Assembly (NCBI GenBank): GCA_025927935.1
Contig: JAICKM010000508.1
Span: 1-5,329, forward strand
DNA length: 5,329 nt
Direction of reading: 5' to 3'
Source: Chloroflexia bacterium
Lineage (GTDB): Bacteria; Chloroflexota; Chloroflexia; QHBQ01; JADMIH01
Shown one piece after another: positions 4,126 through 5,329 of the stretch (position 1 is its first letter; every line of letters begins with the position of its first letter). The translations under genes and the position numbers were made by a program. The notes beneath the pieces were generated by a model that worked only from the letters and a program-made list of their open reading frames with translations, did no database searches and was not told the DNA's origin.

Positions 4126-5310
4126 ATGGTCCAGCCGAATAATCCGATTAGTGCGCCTGCCCCGCTCGTGGACGACCCCGCCGCGCTCAAGGCGGCCATT
4201 GTCGCCCAGGCGCACGCGCTCGGCTTCGACCTGGTGCGCGTGACCAGCGCCGATCCATTCCCGGCGACCTCCGCCGTCCTTCACGAGCGGATCGACGCCG
4301 GGCTGTTCAGCGGCCTGCCCTGGTTCAGCCACGACCGCGCCGCCGTGGCCGCCGATCCCGCCAACCTCCTGCCGGAGATCCGCAGCATTGTCTCCCTCGG
4401 CATCAGCTACCTGACCCGCGGCGAGCGCGACGCCACGGCGCCCGGCGATCCGCATGGCCGCATCGCCCGCTATGCCTGGGGCCAGGACTACCACGACGTG
4501 TTCAAGGTCCGGCTGCGCGCTTTGCACGCCTTTGTTGAAGACCAGTTGGGCCGCCCGGTTGGCGCCCGCGCCCTCAGCGACACCGCGCGCATCACCGACC
4601 GCGCCGTGGCCCAGCGCGCGGGCCTCGGCTGGTACGGCAAAAACACCAACCTGTTGACCCACGAGTACGGCTCCTGGGTGCTGCTCGGCGAACTGCTGCT
4701 CGACGTGGCCCTGCCGCCCGACGCGCCGTTGCGCACGCATTGCGGCGCCTGCACCCGCTGTATGCCCGCCTGCCCGACCGGCGCTATTACCGCACCCGGC
4801 GTCGTGGACAGCGACCGTTGCATCTCATACCTGACCATCGAGCTACGCGGACCGATCCCGCGCGACCTGCGCCCGCTGGTCGGCAACTGGATCTTCGGCT
4901 GCGACATCTGCCAGGAAGTCTGCCCGGTCAACGCCCGCCGCGACCCGCCCGACCACCCGGAGTTCCAGCCGCGCCCGGAAACCGGCTCCAGCCCGGCCCT
5001 GATCCCGCTACTGGCTCTAACCGAAGACGAGTTCCGGGTGCGCTTTCGCGGCAGCCCCATCCGCCGCGCCAAGTGGGCCGGGCTGCGCCGCAACGTCTGC
5101 GTCGCCCTCGGCAACCTGGGCGACCCCGTGGCCGTCCCCGCTTTAGCTACGGTGCTAAACGAAGAACCGGCCCTGGTCCGCGGCCACGCCGCCTGGGCGC
5201 TGGGCCGCCTGGGCGGCGCTGATGCCCGGGCCGCCCTCCAGGCACGCGCCGCCGTCGAACCCGACGCCTGGGTGCGTGAAGAGCTTGATCTGGCGCTCGC
5301 CGCTATATAG
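4126..5310 (+). CDS. queG: Epoxyqueuosine reductase
   Basis: QueG reduces epoxyqueuosine to queuosine at the wobble position of tRNAs with GUN anticodons (Asp, Asn, His, Tyr), using cobalamin and two [4Fe-4S] clusters. The 394-aa product is close to family length. Eight cysteines fit both clusters: C206, C209, C212 and C216 (CGACTRCMPACPTG), C232, and C259, C262 and C266 (GCDICQEVCPVN). AGLGWYGKNTNLL (165-177) is the family core, with D152 at the place of the catalytic Asp; around it SDTARITD replaces the more usual DT/S-x-P-x-x-E pattern. Residues about 321-392 are HEAT-like repeats (VALGNLGD, WALGRLGG), as in QueG structures. The ATG at 4126 is chosen for GGGAAAGG at 4109-4116; GTG at 4123 is an alternative. 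It is a separate unit behind a terminator. No other queuosine gene is visible, so the cell may make or salvage the precursor using genes elsewhere. Confidence 0.95.
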   Translation: MVQPNNPISAPAPLVDDPAALKAAIVAQAHALGFDLVRVTSADPFPATSAVLHERIDAGLFSGLPWFSHDRAAVAADPANLLPEIRSIVSLGISYLTRGERDATAPGDPHGRIARYAWGQDYHDVFKVRLRALHAFVEDQLGRPVGARALSDTARITDRAVAQRAGLGWYGKNTNLLTHEYGSWVLLGELLLDVALPPDAPLRTHCGACTRCMPACPTGAITAPGVVDSDRCISYLTIELRGPIPRDLRPLVGNWIFGCDICQEVCPVNARRDPPDHPEFQPRPETGSSPALIPLLALTEDEFRVRFRGSPIRRAKWAGLRRNVCVALGNLGDPVAVPALATVLNEEPALVRGHAAWALGRLGGADARAALQARAAVEPDAWVREELDLALAAI

Positions 5311-5329
5311 CACCCGGTTTCCCTACCCC

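Noticed and set aside
4488..5114. A 208-codon frame antisense to queG, plus similar antisense frames at 598-1095 and 1280-1957
   Set aside because: All lie opposite genes with intact catalytic motifs; long open antisense frames are expected in GC-rich DNA.

Overview
The window comes from a GC-rich bacterium. The gene styles, an IF-3 with an [15 protein letters not shown] start, a QueG with C-terminal HEAT-like repeats, and a lipoprotein with a Pro/Ala/Gly/Thr-rich stretch all suggest the Chloroflexota (Chloroflexia/Roseiflexus-like). That assignment is an inference from sequence style and was not tested by a search. Five complete protein genes lie on the + strand. The start of a sixth, infC, runs off the left edge on the - strand.

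Left part (1-618): the first 64 codons of infC (translation initiation factor IF-3) read leftwards, apparently from the rare start codon AUC. Its leader can form a long-range stem plus a second pairing that covers its own Shine-Dalgarno (SD) sequence, as expected for ribosomal-protein-type autoregulation. A copy of a 75-bp dispersed repeat follows. Next comes a perfect sigma-70 consensus promoter (TTGACA-17-TATAAT) overlapped by a 21-bp inverted repeat.

Middle (619-2276): a two-gene operon of nrtR (Nudix domain plus winged helix, the ADP-ribose-responsive regulator of NAD metabolism) and a nicotinamidase gene (pncA). The 21-bp inverted repeat is the likely NrtR operator, so the operon would be autoregulated and would tie nicotinamide salvage to NAD turnover. 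A second, inverted copy of the dispersed repeat lies just after pncA, so the operon is bracketed by the pair.

Right (2277-5329): a second, stand-alone Nudix hydrolase with its own promoter and possibly a leaderless GTG start; a two-domain surface lipoprotein with 11-bp direct repeats in front of its ribosome binding site (RBS) and a strong intrinsic terminator behind it; and queG, the last enzyme of queuosine synthesis, with an extended -10 promoter directly after that terminator. These three look like separate transcription units. I see no CRISPR array, tRNA, rRNA, insertion sequence or phage gene. The least ordinary content is regulatory: the infC start and leader, the nrtR operator-promoter, and the paired repeats.
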